Counted from the first letter of the stretch, positions 40,149 through 48,721 are shown. The stretch is DNA of 64,000 bases from Streptococcus sp. Marseille-Q6470 (GCF_946902905.1 NZ_OX336385.1:1174501-1238500); one strand, 5' to 3'. Numbers and translations are program-made. The notes: generated by a model from the sequence alone, not told the origin.

Positions 40149-40258
40149 TTTTTTTAATAAAAAGACAGATAATTTTTTTATTCAAACAATAGACTTGTTA
40201 CCCCTTTCAACTGTAAATCATTTGTCAACTTACTTTACAAAAAATTGACAAATAAAAA

Positions 40259-40312
40259 TTTGAATATTTACTAATTTTCTAGTAGAATTAGAGTATTACG
40301 TATAATAGGAGA
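40259..40312 (+). promoter_or_regulatory. ABC-F gene promoter and ribosome binding site
   Basis: TTTGAA (40259-40264), 18 bases and TAGAAT (40283-40288) form the likely promoter. A TATAAT at 40301-40306 overlaps the start of the AGGAGA ribosome binding site and is less likely. AGGAGA (40307-40312) supports the TTG start at 40319. Confidence 0.55.
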
Positions 40313-40318
40313 AAAACA

Positions 40319-41941
40319 TTGCTAACAGTATCTGATGTTTCACTACGTTTTAGTGATCGCAAACTTTTTGATGATGTCAACATTAAATTTACAGAAGGAA
40401 ACACCTATGGTTTGATTGGTGCTAATGGTGCTGGAAAATCAACCTTTTTGAAAATTTTAGCTGGTGATATTGAACCAACAACTGGTCATGTCTCTCTCGG
40501 ACCAGATGAACGTCTTTCAGTTCTTCGTCAAAATCACTTTGACTATGAGGACGAGCGTGTTATTGATGTTGTCATCATGGGAAACGAAAAACTTTACAAC
40601 ATCATGAAAGAAAAAGACGCCATTTATATGAAGGAAGATTTTTCAGATGAAGATGGTGTTCGTGCTGCTGAACTTGAGGGAGAATTTGCTGAACTAGGTG
40701 GTTGGGAAGCTGAAAGTGAAGCTTCACAACTCTTACAAAATTTGAATATTCCTGAAGAACTTCATTACCAAAATATGAGCGAACTTGCAAATGGAGACAA
40801 AGTGAAAGTACTCCTTGCTAAAGCTCTATTTGGTAAACCGGATGTCCTTCTTTTGGATGAGCCTACCAACGGTCTTGATATTCAATCTATTACCTGGTTA
40901 GAAGATTTCTTGATTGATTTTGATAACACAGTTATTGTCGTATCCCATGACCGTCACTTCTTGAACAAAGTATGTACACACATGGCCGACCTTGACTTTG
41001 GAAAAATCAAACTCTACGTAGGTAACTACGATTTCTGGAAAGAATCTTCTGAACTAGCTGCTAAATTACAAGCTGACCGTAATGCAAAAGCAGAAGAAAA
41101 GATCAAACAACTTCAAGAATTCGTTGCTCGATTCTCTGCCAATGCTTCTAAATCAAGGCAAGCGACTTCACGTAAGAAAATGCTTGACAAGATTGAACTT
41201 GAAGAAATTGTACCTTCTAGCCGTAAATATCCATTTATCAACTTTAAAGCAGAACGAGAAATCGGTAATGATCTCTTGACAGTAGAAAACTTATCTGTCA
41301 AGATTGACGGTGAAACTATTCTTGACAACATCAGCTTCATCTTGCGTCCAGGTGATAAGACAGCTCTTATCGGGCAAAATGATATTCAAACAACTGCCTT
41401 GATTCGTGCGATTATGGGAGATATCGACTATGAAGGAACTGTCAAGTGGGGAGTTACAACTAGTCGCTCTTACTTACCAAAAGACAATTCTGCTGATTTT
41501 GCAGGTGGTGAGTCGATTCTTGACTGGCTCCGTCAATTTGCAAGTAAAGAAGAAGACGACAATACCTTCCTTCGTGGATTCCTCGGACGCATGCTCTTTT
41601 CTGGAGACGAGGTTAACAAGCCTGTAAACGTCTTGTCAGGGGGAGAAAAGGTGCGCGTGATGCTTTCAAAACTCATGCTTTTGAAATCAAACGTTCTTGT
41701 ACTTGACGATCCTACAAATCACTTGGATTTGGAATCTATTTCAAGCTTGAACGATGGATTGAAAAACTTCAAAGAATCTATCATCTTTGCCAGTCACGAC
41801 CATGAGTTTATTCAAACTTTGGCTAACCATATCATTGTCTTATCTAAAAACGGTGTCATCGACCGTATCGATGAAACCTACGATGAATTCCTTGAAAATG
41901 AAGAAGTTCAAGCGAAAGTCAAAGAACTTTGGAAAGATTAA
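40319..41941 (+). CDS. ABC-F family ATPase, translation factor type
   Basis: The 540-residue soluble protein has two ABC cassettes and no membrane segment. Cassette 1 has Walker A GANGAGKSTFLKI and VLLLDEPTNGLDI. Cassette 2 has a degenerate Walker A, GQNDIQTTAL, with its signature LSGGEKVRVMLSKLMLL and VLVLDDPTNHLDLES. A charged linker of about 80 residues (KAEEKIKQLQEFVARFSANASKSRQ) lies between them. ABC-F proteins act on ribosomes. The second Walker A lacks the usual GxGKST, so ATP hydrolysis at that site may be altered. The start codon is TTG, fixed by AGGAGA 6 bases upstream. Confidence 0.92.
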   Translation: MLTVSDVSLRFSDRKLFDDVNIKFTEGNTYGLIGANGAGKSTFLKILAGDIEPTTGHVSLGPDERLSVLRQNHFDYEDERVIDVVIMGNEKLYNIMKEKDAIYMKEDFSDEDGVRAAELEGEFAELGGWEAESEASQLLQNLNIPEELHYQNMSELANGDKVKVLLAKALFGKPDVLLLDEPTNGLDIQSITWLEDFLIDFDNTVIVVSHDRHFLNKVCTHMADLDFGKIKLYVGNYDFWKESSELAAKLQADRNAKAEEKIKQLQEFVARFSANASKSRQATSRKKMLDKIELEEIVPSSRKYPFINFKAEREIGNDLLTVENLSVKIDGETILDNISFILRPGDKTALIGQNDIQTTALIRAIMGDIDYEGTVKWGVTTSRSYLPKDNSADFAGGESILDWLRQFASKEEDDNTFLRGFLGRMLFSGDEVNKPVNVLSGGEKVRVMLSKLMLLKSNVLVLDDPTNHLDLESISSLNDGLKNFKESIIFASHDHEFIQTLANHIIVLSKNGVIDRIDETYDEFLENEEVQAKVKELWKD

Positions 41942-41952
41942 ATTAGATGATA

Positions 41953-41985
41953 AAAACTCAGTTGGATAATCCAACTGAGTTTTAT
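41953..41985 (+). terminator. Terminator after ABC-F gene
   Basis: AAAACTCAGTTGG (41953-41965) pairs perfectly with CCAACTGAGTTTT (41971-41983) around ATAAT. Confidence 0.9.
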
Positions 41986-42034
41986 TGTTTTTATGAATTT
42001 TTAGTTGATAGTTCTATCAATCTGTTTATATCAT

Positions 42035-42050
42035 TGTTTCACGTGAAACA
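42035..42050. promoter_or_regulatory. parS centromere site (perfect)
   Basis: TGTTTCACGTGAAACA exactly matches the bacterial parS consensus bound by ParB. It is about 8 kb from parB and 9 kb from dnaA, between the ABC-F terminator and the yhgE stop codon. Confidence 0.93.
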
Positions 42051-42053
42051 TAT

Positions 42054-44708
42054 CTAATCTTCGTCCATTTTCTTAGGTTGATAAGCCAGCATACCTAATC
42101 CTATGAATAGAACTAACGTTACAAGAAGGAAAATTACTTGATGATGCATATTCCCTGTCATAGAAATTGTTTGTCTCAATCCTGAAACTGAATAACTCAT
42201 TGGCAACCAAGGATTGACCGCTTTAAAGAAATCATTTGTCAAAGCAAGTGGATAAGTTCCTGCACTTGATGCTAATTGCAATAATAACAAAATAAGAGAG
42301 AAGAAAGCACCTAAACGACTATTCCATGTCGTTAAAGCAGTTACCATCGACATAAAGGTCAAACTTGCGATAATGATTAAGAATAAGGTTCTCATTTCAT
42401 GATTTGCCGTTAGACCTATAAGATGAACTCCTCCATAGACTAAGACAGCTGCTAACACAGCAATGACTCCATTTATTTCAAAGCGTGATTTAAACCAAGC
42501 CCAGCGACTTTCAGGATGACGACCTGAAGGTAATTTAGCAAAAATCATATTTGTTGATAATGCAGCAACAAAGAGGGCGACTGATATCATATAAGGAGCC
42601 ATAGCAATTCCATTTACAGGAACTTGATCATTATCTGTTTTTGAAAGACTCAAAGGCTCAGATAATATTTCTGCATTATTGGACTCTGTTGATGCTGATT
42701 TTAGTTGATTGCTAGCATTACTTAATCCTTTTCCTAGCTCTGTAGCTCCTACTTGTAAACTTTCTATACCAGCAGTTAAAGTTACACCGCCATCTGCTAA
42801 TTTCCCAGCACCGTCTGCAATTTTTTCTGCACCACTTCCTAATTGAGAGCTAGCTGAAAGTAATTGATTTGATTTATCTGTTAATTGATTAGAACCTAAC
42901 TGTATTTTATCAAGACCTGCAATTAAGTCTGAACTCTTACTGTTTAATTGACTAGAACCAAATGAGAGTTTTTCAATACCTATTACTAATTCTGGAGTTT
43001 TTCCAGCTAGCGAATCCAAACCAGTTGTCAAGATTGAAGATTTTTCTGTCAACTTGGTTGATCCAGAAACCAATTGATCTAAACTTGTTGTTAAAGTTGT
43101 ATTCTTTTCACTTAGTTGGTTTACACCTAAAGAGATAGTATCCAACCCTTTAGTATACTCATTAACTCCATTTTCAATTGATTGACTTCCAGGAACCAAC
43201 TGATTGTCAACAGCATTTTGCAACTGTGTAAATCCACTTGACATCGATGTCAAAGAACTTGAAGCCACAGGCAATACTTGATTTGCTTTCGTCTGTAAAG
43301 TAGAAAGGTTGGAGACTGGTTGGTTTACACTTTCCAAACTTACTTTTAAGTTTCCTACTGATGTTAAAATTTCTTTTGCTGAATCAATCGTAGAATTAGA
43401 ATTATTTGAAACAGCTTCAGTCAATTCTTTTTTCTGAGTGTCAGTGAGAGTTTGATAAGTTGCTGTTGCTTGGAGATTGGTAAGAGTTCTCGCTTGTTCT
43501 GATTGACTATTAGTTACAATAGTTTGAGCGAGAGTAGATATAGTTGCTAAGTCATTAGATATTGTCGTTTTAAGTTCAATATTATCTGATATAGTTACAG
43601 CTTGAAGTGCTTTATTCAACTCATCTAAACTAGTAGTTAACTGGGTTATATCTTCTTTCTGTTGAGATGTCGTATTCAATTGAGTAGAAATTTCTTTAAT
43701 CCCTTTATTTAATTGAGTAATACCATCTCTTAATGAATCTGATTGACTAGATAATTGATTTGTCCCAACAGATAGTTTGTCAACACCACTTGTATATGCA
43801 TTGACACCAACTGAAAATTGATTGAGACCTGTATTCAGTTGCGAAACCCCTCCTGCATATGTCTTCATTCCTGTATTTAGCTGATTGACACCATCTACTA
43901 GTTCAGGAGTTTTTGAAGATAATTGATTAAGTCCACTATCAACCTGTGAAACTCCACTTGTATAGTTCTGTAAACCATCATTAAATGTTCCTAACCCAAC
44001 ATTTAGTTGGTTTACTCCTGTGACATATGTTGTCAACCCTTTTGTAAATTGTTCACTGCCATTAGAAAAAGTTAAACTTGAGTTGGCTAAAGTATCAAGA
44101 TTTGAAGATAATGTCTGACTTCCAACAACTAACTGACTAGCACCGTTGGCCAATTGTTCACTGCCATCTGCAGCCTTCGTTAAACCAGATTTTAAATCTC
44201 CCATCTTTTGAAATAAAGCTTTCGTATAGGTTTCGGTTACATTAGCAGAAACAGTCTGTTTTAACTGTGTCATGGCAGAGTCACTCATCTTACTTGCGAT
44301 GAAGCTATGCCCACTAGAAGTTTGATAGTTAATGGTCATTTGTTCCGGGTGGTCTGTTAGAACAGAAGCTGCTTTTTCAGATAAGTCACTTGGCAAAGTT
44401 ACTACCATATAGTAAGCACCGTCTTCTAGACCTTTCTGACCTTCTTCTTCATTGACAAAATGAAAATCTAATGATTTATTTTCCTTTAAATTGGACACCA
44501 TGTCTTCTCCAATGGTCATTGTAGTTCCATTGTAAGAAGCTTCCTTATCATTATTAACAACCGCTACAGGCAACTCAGATAATTGCCCATATGGATCCCA
44601 CATAGATGATAAAAATATGATGTTGTATAAAGCAGGAATAAGAGAAATCCCTATCATTACAATGATAAAGGTTGGTTTTTTAAAAATTGCTTTCCATTCT
44701 TTAAACAT
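42054..44708 (-). CDS. YhgE/Pip family membrane protein
   Basis: The 884-residue protein has an N-terminal transmembrane helix (PTFIIVMIGISLIPALYNIIF), then an extracellular domain with AVVNNDKEASYNGTTMTIG. A very long region of repeating Gly-x-x-Gln-Leu / Gly-x-x-x-Leu heptads follows (about residues 180-680). Five C-terminal hydrophobic helices end the protein. Bacillus YhgE and lactococcal Pip (a phage infection protein) share this layout. The function here is unknown; export or membrane stress are guesses. I start at 44708, which has AAAGGAG upstream. It is divergent from a TetR gene that probably represses it. Confidence 0.88.
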   Translation of the reverse strand: MFKEWKAIFKKPTFIIVMIGISLIPALYNIIFLSSMWDPYGQLSELPVAVVNNDKEASYNGTTMTIGEDMVSNLKENKSLDFHFVNEEEGQKGLEDGAYYMVVTLPSDLSEKAASVLTDHPEQMTINYQTSSGHSFIASKMSDSAMTQLKQTVSANVTETYTKALFQKMGDLKSGLTKAADGSEQLANGASQLVVGSQTLSSNLDTLANSSLTFSNGSEQFTKGLTTYVTGVNQLNVGLGTFNDGLQNYTSGVSQVDSGLNQLSSKTPELVDGVNQLNTGMKTYAGGVSQLNTGLNQFSVGVNAYTSGVDKLSVGTNQLSSQSDSLRDGITQLNKGIKEISTQLNTTSQQKEDITQLTTSLDELNKALQAVTISDNIELKTTISNDLATISTLAQTIVTNSQSEQARTLTNLQATATYQTLTDTQKKELTEAVSNNSNSTIDSAKEILTSVGNLKVSLESVNQPVSNLSTLQTKANQVLPVASSSLTSMSSGFTQLQNAVDNQLVPGSQSIENGVNEYTKGLDTISLGVNQLSEKNTTLTTSLDQLVSGSTKLTEKSSILTTGLDSLAGKTPELVIGIEKLSFGSSQLNSKSSDLIAGLDKIQLGSNQLTDKSNQLLSASSQLGSGAEKIADGAGKLADGGVTLTAGIESLQVGATELGKGLSNASNQLKSASTESNNAEILSEPLSLSKTDNDQVPVNGIAMAPYMISVALFVAALSTNMIFAKLPSGRHPESRWAWFKSRFEINGVIAVLAAVLVYGGVHLIGLTANHEMRTLFLIIIASLTFMSMVTALTTWNSRLGAFFSLILLLLQLASSAGTYPLALTNDFFKAVNPWLPMSYSVSGLRQTISMTGNMHHQVIFLLVTLVLFIGLGMLAYQPKKMDED

Positions 44709-44724
44709 ATTGTCTCCTTTTTTA

Positions 44725-44824
44725 CACATATTGTCTAAAATTTTGATATAATAGATTATACATTAAAAAATCTGATTTACAAGTTAAAATAATTATATTT
44801 GGACACATTGTCTATTTTTGTTCA
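44725..44824. promoter_or_regulatory. Divergent promoters and operators of yhgE and tetR
   Basis: A minus -10 TATAAT (44755-44760) and a plus -10 TATAAT with TGA (44747-44752) face away from each other. Two similar sites flank them: ACACATATTGTCTA (44725-44738), in the yhgE leader, and ACACATTGTCTA (44813-44824), in the tetR leader. The second contains the palindrome GACA-CAT-TGTC. They are probable TetR operators. Confidence 0.6.
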
Positions 44825-44836
44825 TAAGGAGGAAAT

Positions 44837-45379
44837 ATGAAAGAGAGCAACAAACGCTTAAAAACCAAACGTACTATTGAGAACGCCATGGTTCAATTAT
44901 TAACTGAACAGCCATTTGATCAAATTAGCACTGTTAAACTAGCAGAAAAAGCCGGAATTAGTCGTTCTAGCTTTTATACCCACTATAAAGATAAGTATGA
45001 TATGATTGAACACTACCAAAGTAAGCTATTTCATACTTTTGAGTACATTTTCCAAAAACACGCAAATCATAAAAGAGATGCTATCCTAGAAGTATTTGAA
45101 TACTTAGAATCTGAACCGCTACTAGCTGCTCTTCTATCTGAAAATGGTACAAAAGAAATACAAAATTTCCTGAGAAATAAACTGCACATTCTGCTCAGTA
45201 CTGATCTCCAGAAACGATTTATGCAATTAAATTTAAACGAGATTGAGTTAGAGTATAGTAGTATCTATCTAACAAATGCACTATTTGGTGTATGCCAAAC
45301 TTGGATTGCTCATGGAAAAAAAGAAAGCCCGCAAGAAATAACAGACTTTCTTATGAAAATGTTAGGAGATTCAAACTAG
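44837..45379 (+). CDS. TetR family transcriptional regulator
   Basis: The 180-residue protein has an N-terminal helix-turn-helix: KRTIENAMVQLLTEQPFDQI, then VKLAEKAGISRSSFYTHYKDKYDMIEH, typical of TetR/AcrR. A C-terminal domain of the TetR_C type follows. GGAGG precedes the ATG. It most likely represses itself and the divergent yhgE. Confidence 0.9.
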   Translation: MKESNKRLKTKRTIENAMVQLLTEQPFDQISTVKLAEKAGISRSSFYTHYKDKYDMIEHYQSKLFHTFEYIFQKHANHKRDAILEVFEYLESEPLLAALLSENGTKEIQNFLRNKLHILLSTDLQKRFMQLNLNEIELEYSSIYLTNALFGVCQTWIAHGKKESPQEITDFLMKMLGDSN

Positions 45380-45383
45380 AGAC

Positions 45384-45412
45384 AAAAAAGAACACCATTG
45401 GTGTTCTTTTTT
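45384..45412. terminator. Terminator between tetR and the tRNA pair
   Basis: AAAAAAGAACACC and GGTGTTCTTTTTT are inverted repeats around ATT. It has T runs on both strands and serves tetR and the opposing tRNA-Glu/Asn transcript. Confidence 0.88.
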
Positions 45413-45418
45413 ATTTGA

Positions 45419-45492
45419 CTCCGCCAGTAGGACTCGAACCTACGACATCATGATTAACAGTCATGCGCTACTACCAACTGAGCTATGGCGGA
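45419..45492 (-). tRNA. tRNA-Asn (GUU)
   Basis: The 74-base gene folds with acceptor TCCGCCA/TGGCGGA and a TTCGAGTCC T-loop. The anticodon loop CTGTTAA gives GTT. No CCA is encoded. Confidence 0.95.
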
Positions 45493-45497
45493 TAATA

Positions 45498-45569
45498 TAG
45501 TCCGTACGGGATTCGAACCCGTGTTACCGCCGTGAAAAGGCGGTGTCTTAACCCCTTGACCAACGGACC
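45498..45569 (-). tRNA. tRNA-Glu (UUC)
   Basis: The 72-base gene has acceptor GGTCCGT/ACGGACT, a GGTTCGAATCC T-arm and the anticodon loop CTTTTCA, anticodon TTC. It lies 5 bases upstream of tRNA-Asn on the same transcript. Confidence 0.95.
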
Positions 45570-45592
45570 ATCTATCTGTAGCAGATATAACC

Positions 45593-45620
45593 ATTATATC
45601 AATTTCTTACTAATTGTCAA
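45593..45620 (-). promoter_or_regulatory. Promoter of tRNA-Glu/tRNA-Asn
   Basis: TTGACA (45615-45620), 16 bases and TATAAT (45593-45598) with TGA extension. The -35 touches the comE stop codon, so the tRNAs are expressed independently of competence. Confidence 0.85.
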
Positions 45621-46373
45621 TCACTTTTTAGATTTTTTCTCCAGAATATCTCTTAATTTCCGAACCTTGAGACGGGTAATCGGACAACGATGATCTTCAT
45701 AAAAAACCACTTCTAAATTTTTTCGATCAATTTCCCTAATATTTCCTACATTGACAAGAAATGACTTATGAGCGGAATAAAATCTTTGCGTATCTTTGTC
45801 TTTTTCTTGAATATCCGCCATAGTCCCATAAAATTCTTTGGCAAAATTCTTACCAATAATCCTTAACTTATGAGATACTCCTGTTGTTTCAATATACAAA
45901 ATATCATGGTAGGGAATTTTCAAATCATTTCCCTTGTAGTTATAGTCAAAATAATCCACAACATCTTTATTTTCAAGTAACATATTCTTGGTATATAAGA
46001 TACTCTGTTCAATACGTTTCTTAAATAATTCATCATTGATATCTTTGTCAACAAAATCCAAGGCTGATACTTGATATTTGTAAGTTAAGGTAGCAAATTC
46101 TGATCTACTAGTGATAAATACGATAATTGCATAGGGATTGTGGTGACGAATAAACTGTGCGACTTCAAATCCTTTTTTCTCAACTCCATGAATATCAATA
46201 TCTAGAAAATAAAGTTGGTTTAATTCATCATTTTCGATATATTCCTTAAATTCTCGTTCTTTACCTGTTGTTTTATAAGAAATAGGAATATTTAATTCCT
46301 TTGAAATTTCATCCAAGGTTCTTTCTAATCTGACTTGATGTTGAATAACATCTTCTAAAATTAATACTTTCAT
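45621..46373 (-). CDS. comE: Competence response regulator ComE
   Basis: The 250-residue LytTR-type response regulator activates early competence genes. The receiver domain starts MKVLILEDVIQHQVRLE, with phosphoacceptor D58 in LYFLDIDIHG. The LytTR DNA-binding domain (about residues 140-247) includes YIETTGVSHKLRI and FYSAHKSFLVNVGNIREID. The ATG overlaps the comD stop by 4 bases. Confidence 0.96.
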   Translation of the reverse strand: MKVLILEDVIQHQVRLERTLDEISKELNIPISYKTTGKEREFKEYIENDELNQLYFLDIDIHGVEKKGFEVAQFIRHHNPYAIIVFITSRSEFATLTYKYQVSALDFVDKDINDELFKKRIEQSILYTKNMLLENKDVVDYFDYNYKGNDLKIPYHDILYIETTGVSHKLRIIGKNFAKEFYGTMADIQEKDKDTQRFYSAHKSFLVNVGNIREIDRKNLEVVFYEDHRCPITRLKVRKLRDILEKKSKK

Positions 46374-47689
46374 TCAAACTCTCTCTTAAATCTAATAATC
46401 TGTCTAAACGTACTATCTTCCATCTCTGTTTCTAAAATGATATTTTCATACTTACCTAAAATTTCTTTAACATTATTAAGTCCTATTCCTCTATTTCTCC
46501 CTTTAGTAGAAAAACCTAGTTCAAACAAATCTTCTGAAGGTGTCATGGTAATTTTACACGAATTTTGAATCACGATAACTGTTTCCAAATCCATCTTAAT
46601 CACTGCAACTTCCATTTGTTTCAAATAACTTTCTGCAGCACCTTCAACAGCATTGTTCAACAAAACACTCATCATACGAACAAGATCAAGTAAATCGATT
46701 GACAATTTTGTGATAGTGTCCTTTACTTCTAGTGTAAACTCTACGTTCTTATTTCGTGCATATACAATAGATTGCGCAATTAAACTTCTTAAAGCTGAAT
46801 CTTCTATGTTGTTTAAATCAAAGTATGTATACTTATCTGAACGTAATTTTTGATTAGCTTTAACTAGAACTTCATTGTAAACTCTGTCAATTTCCTGTAA
46901 ATCTCTACTGTCAATAGCCATTTGCATACTGACAAGCATACCTGCATAATCATGACGAAATCCACGGATTTCATTGTACAAACCAACAATTTCATCTGTA
47001 TAAGTCTGTAAATGTTCTTGTTCAAATTTTTTCTGTTTTAGGGCTATTTCTTTTTCAACTCCTACCTTATGAGAATTCATTGCGAAGAAGATTAGCAGTA
47101 AACAAATAAAGACAATTGTTGCTAAAATACTACCAAAACTGTTAAAATGCGTATGAGTGCTCACCATATCTGAAATGAATGATAGAACATGTAAAGCAAA
47201 GAAAGCAAGTATAACTTTCTTAAGAAATGGATAGAGGTAGTCTTTGTCAAAATAATTAAGTTCAAGGTGAAAATAAGTAATAATTTTTTTTATAGCAAAA
47301 TAAGTTAGTAATAATACTACTAAAAAGAAGAAATTTTCATATTTTGTTACAAAAGAATCACCTGTTATGGAAGATAAAGTTACTGATAAAAAAGTATGAG
47401 TGCTATGATATAATAAAGATAATAGTAGACTGATAAAAATAGCCTTGTACTTATCATACTTTTTTATTCCTATTAGATAAACATATATAATAAAGGGAAA
47501 CATTAGTTTTTCTAAACCTAAACCATGTAAAAAAACAAAATAAAAGAAAATTTCAACTATGGACTGCAATATAAAAATCCAACATATGAATAGAAATCTT
47601 TCTTTTTTTGTTGCTCTACAAATTAGTTTATAGCTATTTGTTAAAATAAAAATATGAAGAATAACTATGAATATTTTTAATAAATCCAT
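46370..47689 (-). CDS. comD: Competence histidine kinase ComD (CSP receptor)
   Basis: The 439-residue membrane kinase has six to seven N-terminal transmembrane segments (about residues 1-215) that sense CSP. The phosphorylation site is EIRGFRHDYAGMLVSM. The N box is VLLNNAVEGAAESY and the G box GRNRGIGLNNVKEIL. It belongs to the HPK10 group lacking a typical D/F box. It lies 28 bases after comC. Its N-terminal specificity should match the CSP described here. Confidence 0.95.
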   Translation of the reverse strand: MDLLKIFIVILHIFILTNSYKLICRATKKERFLFICWIFILQSIVEIFFYFVFLHGLGLEKLMFPFIIYVYLIGIKKYDKYKAIFISLLLSLLYHSTHTFLSVTLSSITGDSFVTKYENFFFLVVLLLTYFAIKKIITYFHLELNYFDKDYLYPFLKKVILAFFALHVLSFISDMVSTHTHFNSFGSILATIVFICLLLIFFAMNSHKVGVEKEIALKQKKFEQEHLQTYTDEIVGLYNEIRGFRHDYAGMLVSMQMAIDSRDLQEIDRVYNEVLVKANQKLRSDKYTYFDLNNIEDSALRSLIAQSIVYARNKNVEFTLEVKDTITKLSIDLLDLVRMMSVLLNNAVEGAAESYLKQMEVAVIKMDLETVIVIQNSCKITMTPSEDLFELGFSTKGRNRGIGLNNVKEILGKYENIILETEMEDSTFRQIIRFKREFE

Positions 47690-47717
47690 TATGTCTCCCT
47701 ATAATCTACAATGTTTT

Positions 47718-47843
47718 CTATTTTTTCCTTTTAGGAAAAAGGTTAGTAATAAAGTAAGTTAATCTTTTATCCCCACCTTGAATTTCCTGTAATTCTTTTT
47801 CTGTAAGTTTTTTGAACTGTTCTAATTTAACTGTTTTTTCCAT
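47718..47843 (-). CDS. comC: Competence-stimulating peptide precursor ComC
   Basis: The 41-residue precursor reads, in two parts, MEKTVKLEQFKKLTEKELQE-IQGG (leader with the double-glycine cleavage site used by ComAB) and DKRLTYFITNLFPKRKK (mature 17-residue CSP). An AAAGGAG ribosome binding site precedes the ATG. It is followed by comD and comE. The mature peptide differs from pneumococcal CSP-1 (EMRLSKFFRDFILQRKK) and CSP-2 (EMRISRIILDFLFLRKK). It keeps a charged N-terminus, an Arg at position 3, a hydrophobic centre and a basic tail. Confidence 0.97.
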   Translation of the reverse strand: MEKTVKLEQFKKLTEKELQEIQGGDKRLTYFITNLFPKRKK

Positions 47844-47891
47844 ATTAAATTCTCCTTTATTGTTTTTTCTTGTAAATTAACTTACAAGCCT

Positions 47892-47958
47892 ATTATACAA
47901 AACGGAGTTCATTTTAAAATAATTCATTCTCAACTGCACATTTTTGTACCTGAACTGT
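47892..47958 (-). promoter_or_regulatory. comC promoter with ComE-box direct repeats
   Basis: ACAGTTCAG (47950-47958) and GCAGTTGAG (47929-47937) on the minus strand are direct repeats offset by 21 bases, the known ComE-binding layout. TATAAT (47892-47897) is the -10 downstream. Confidence 0.92.
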
Positions 47959-47960
47959 CA

Positions 47961-47994
47961 TTTTTTACAAAAAACGCTGGGTTTCCCCAGCGTT
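47961..47994 (-). terminator. Terminator after tRNA-Arg
   Basis: AACGCTGGG (47973-47981) pairs with CCCAGCGTT (47986-47994). On the minus strand it is followed by a run of T, insulating comC from the tRNA. Confidence 0.9.
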
Positions 47995-48006
47995 ACATCT
48001 AGTGTA

Positions 48007-48080
48007 TGATCCCAGCAGGATTCGAACCTGCGACCGTTCGCTTAGAAGGCGAATGCTCTATCCAGCTGAGCTATGAGACC
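48007..48080 (-). tRNA. tRNA-Arg (UCU)
   Basis: The 74-base gene has acceptor GGTCTCA/TGGGATC, the AGCTCAGCTGGATAGAGC D-arm and the anticodon loop CTTCTAA, anticodon TCT. The T-arm is GCAGGTTCGAATCCTGC. No CCA is encoded. Confidence 0.95.
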
Positions 48081-48090
48081 TAACTAGTTT

Positions 48091-48119
48091 ATCTTATCAA
48101 AATAATCGAGAATAGTCAA
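48091..48119 (-). promoter_or_regulatory. tRNA-Arg promoter
   Basis: TTGACT (48114-48119), 17 bases and TAAGAT (48091-48096) lie just after the rlmH stop. Confidence 0.75.
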
Positions 48120-48121
48120 TC

Positions 48122-48601
48122 CTATTTATGATATGGAGAACCTTGTTGGATAGTAAAAGCTCGGTATATTTGCTCTATAAGAACGAGGCGCATTAATTGA
48201 TGTGGTAGAGTTAAACGACCAAAGCTAAGAAATAGATTCGCACGCTTTTTTACTTGATGAGAGAGCCCTAAACTCCCACCAATAACAAAGGTTAAAGTTG
48301 AATAACCATTAATAGAAGCTTGTTCTAATTGGCTACTAAATTCTTCAGAAGATAAGGTCTTCCCTTCAATAGCCAAAACGATAACAAATTCTCTATCCCC
48401 AATTTTGGAAAGAATTCGATTTCCTTCTAACTCTAAAATCTTCTGATTTTCAGAATCACTGGCACGATCTGGTGTTTTTTCATCAGCTAATTCAATCATT
48501 TCTACGGTAGCAAATCGAGATATTCTTTTAGAGTATTCTGCAATTCCATCTTTGAGATACTTTTCTTTTAGTTTTCCTACTGTTACAATTTTAATTTTCA
48601 T
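48122..48601 (-). CDS. rlmH: 23S rRNA (pseudouridine1915-N3)-methyltransferase
   Basis: The 159-residue SPOUT methyltransferase modifies helix 69 of 23S rRNA. It starts [20 protein letters not shown] and has the knotted SAM-binding motif [10 protein letters not shown] and the ending [11 protein letters not shown], all typical of RlmH. Confidence 0.96.
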   Translation of the reverse strand: MKIKIVTVGKLKEKYLKDGIAEYSKRISRFATVEMIELADEKTPDRASDSENQKILELEGNRILSKIGDREFVIVLAIEGKTLSSEEFSSQLEQASINGYSTLTFVIGGSLGLSHQVKKRANLFLSFGRLTLPHQLMRLVLIEQIYRAFTIQQGSPYHK

Positions 48602-48626
48602 GCTTCTATTTTATCATAATCATACT

Positions 48627-48700
48627 CTATTCACATCTTATTCACAAATGAAAAAGGTGAAAAACACAATAAATTCACAAATATTCAACAATTATCCACA
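48627..48700. promoter_or_regulatory. DnaA boxes upstream of htrA (outer oriC cluster)
   Basis: The rlmH-htrA gap holds TTATTCACA (48638-48646), CTATTCACA (48627-48635) and a perfect TTATCCACA (48692-48700), all in the same orientation. DnaA boxes here, before dnaA and before dnaN form the extended streptococcal origin region. Confidence 0.7.
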
Positions 48701-48721
48701 GATTGTTGAAAACTTAAGTTT

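Noticed and set aside
40301..40306. TATAAT as the -10 of the ABC-F gene
   Set aside because: It would start transcription between the ribosome binding site and the TTG start; the upstream TTTGAA/TAGAAT pair is more sensible.
40112..40318. T-box riboswitch upstream of trpS
   Set aside because: The predicted leader is only about 20 bases and no T-box sequence was seen.
42780..44180. Repeated Asn/Gln/Leu/Gly codons in yhgE looking like a tandem DNA repeat
   Set aside because: The repetition is at protein level (degenerate heptads with varied codons); no exact tandem DNA unit or CRISPR-like spacing is present.
45570..45620. Co-transcription of tRNA-Glu/Asn with comCDE as competence-regulated tRNAs
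   Set aside because: A near-consensus promoter lies between comE and tRNA-Glu, so regulation by competence is not needed; read-through remains possible.
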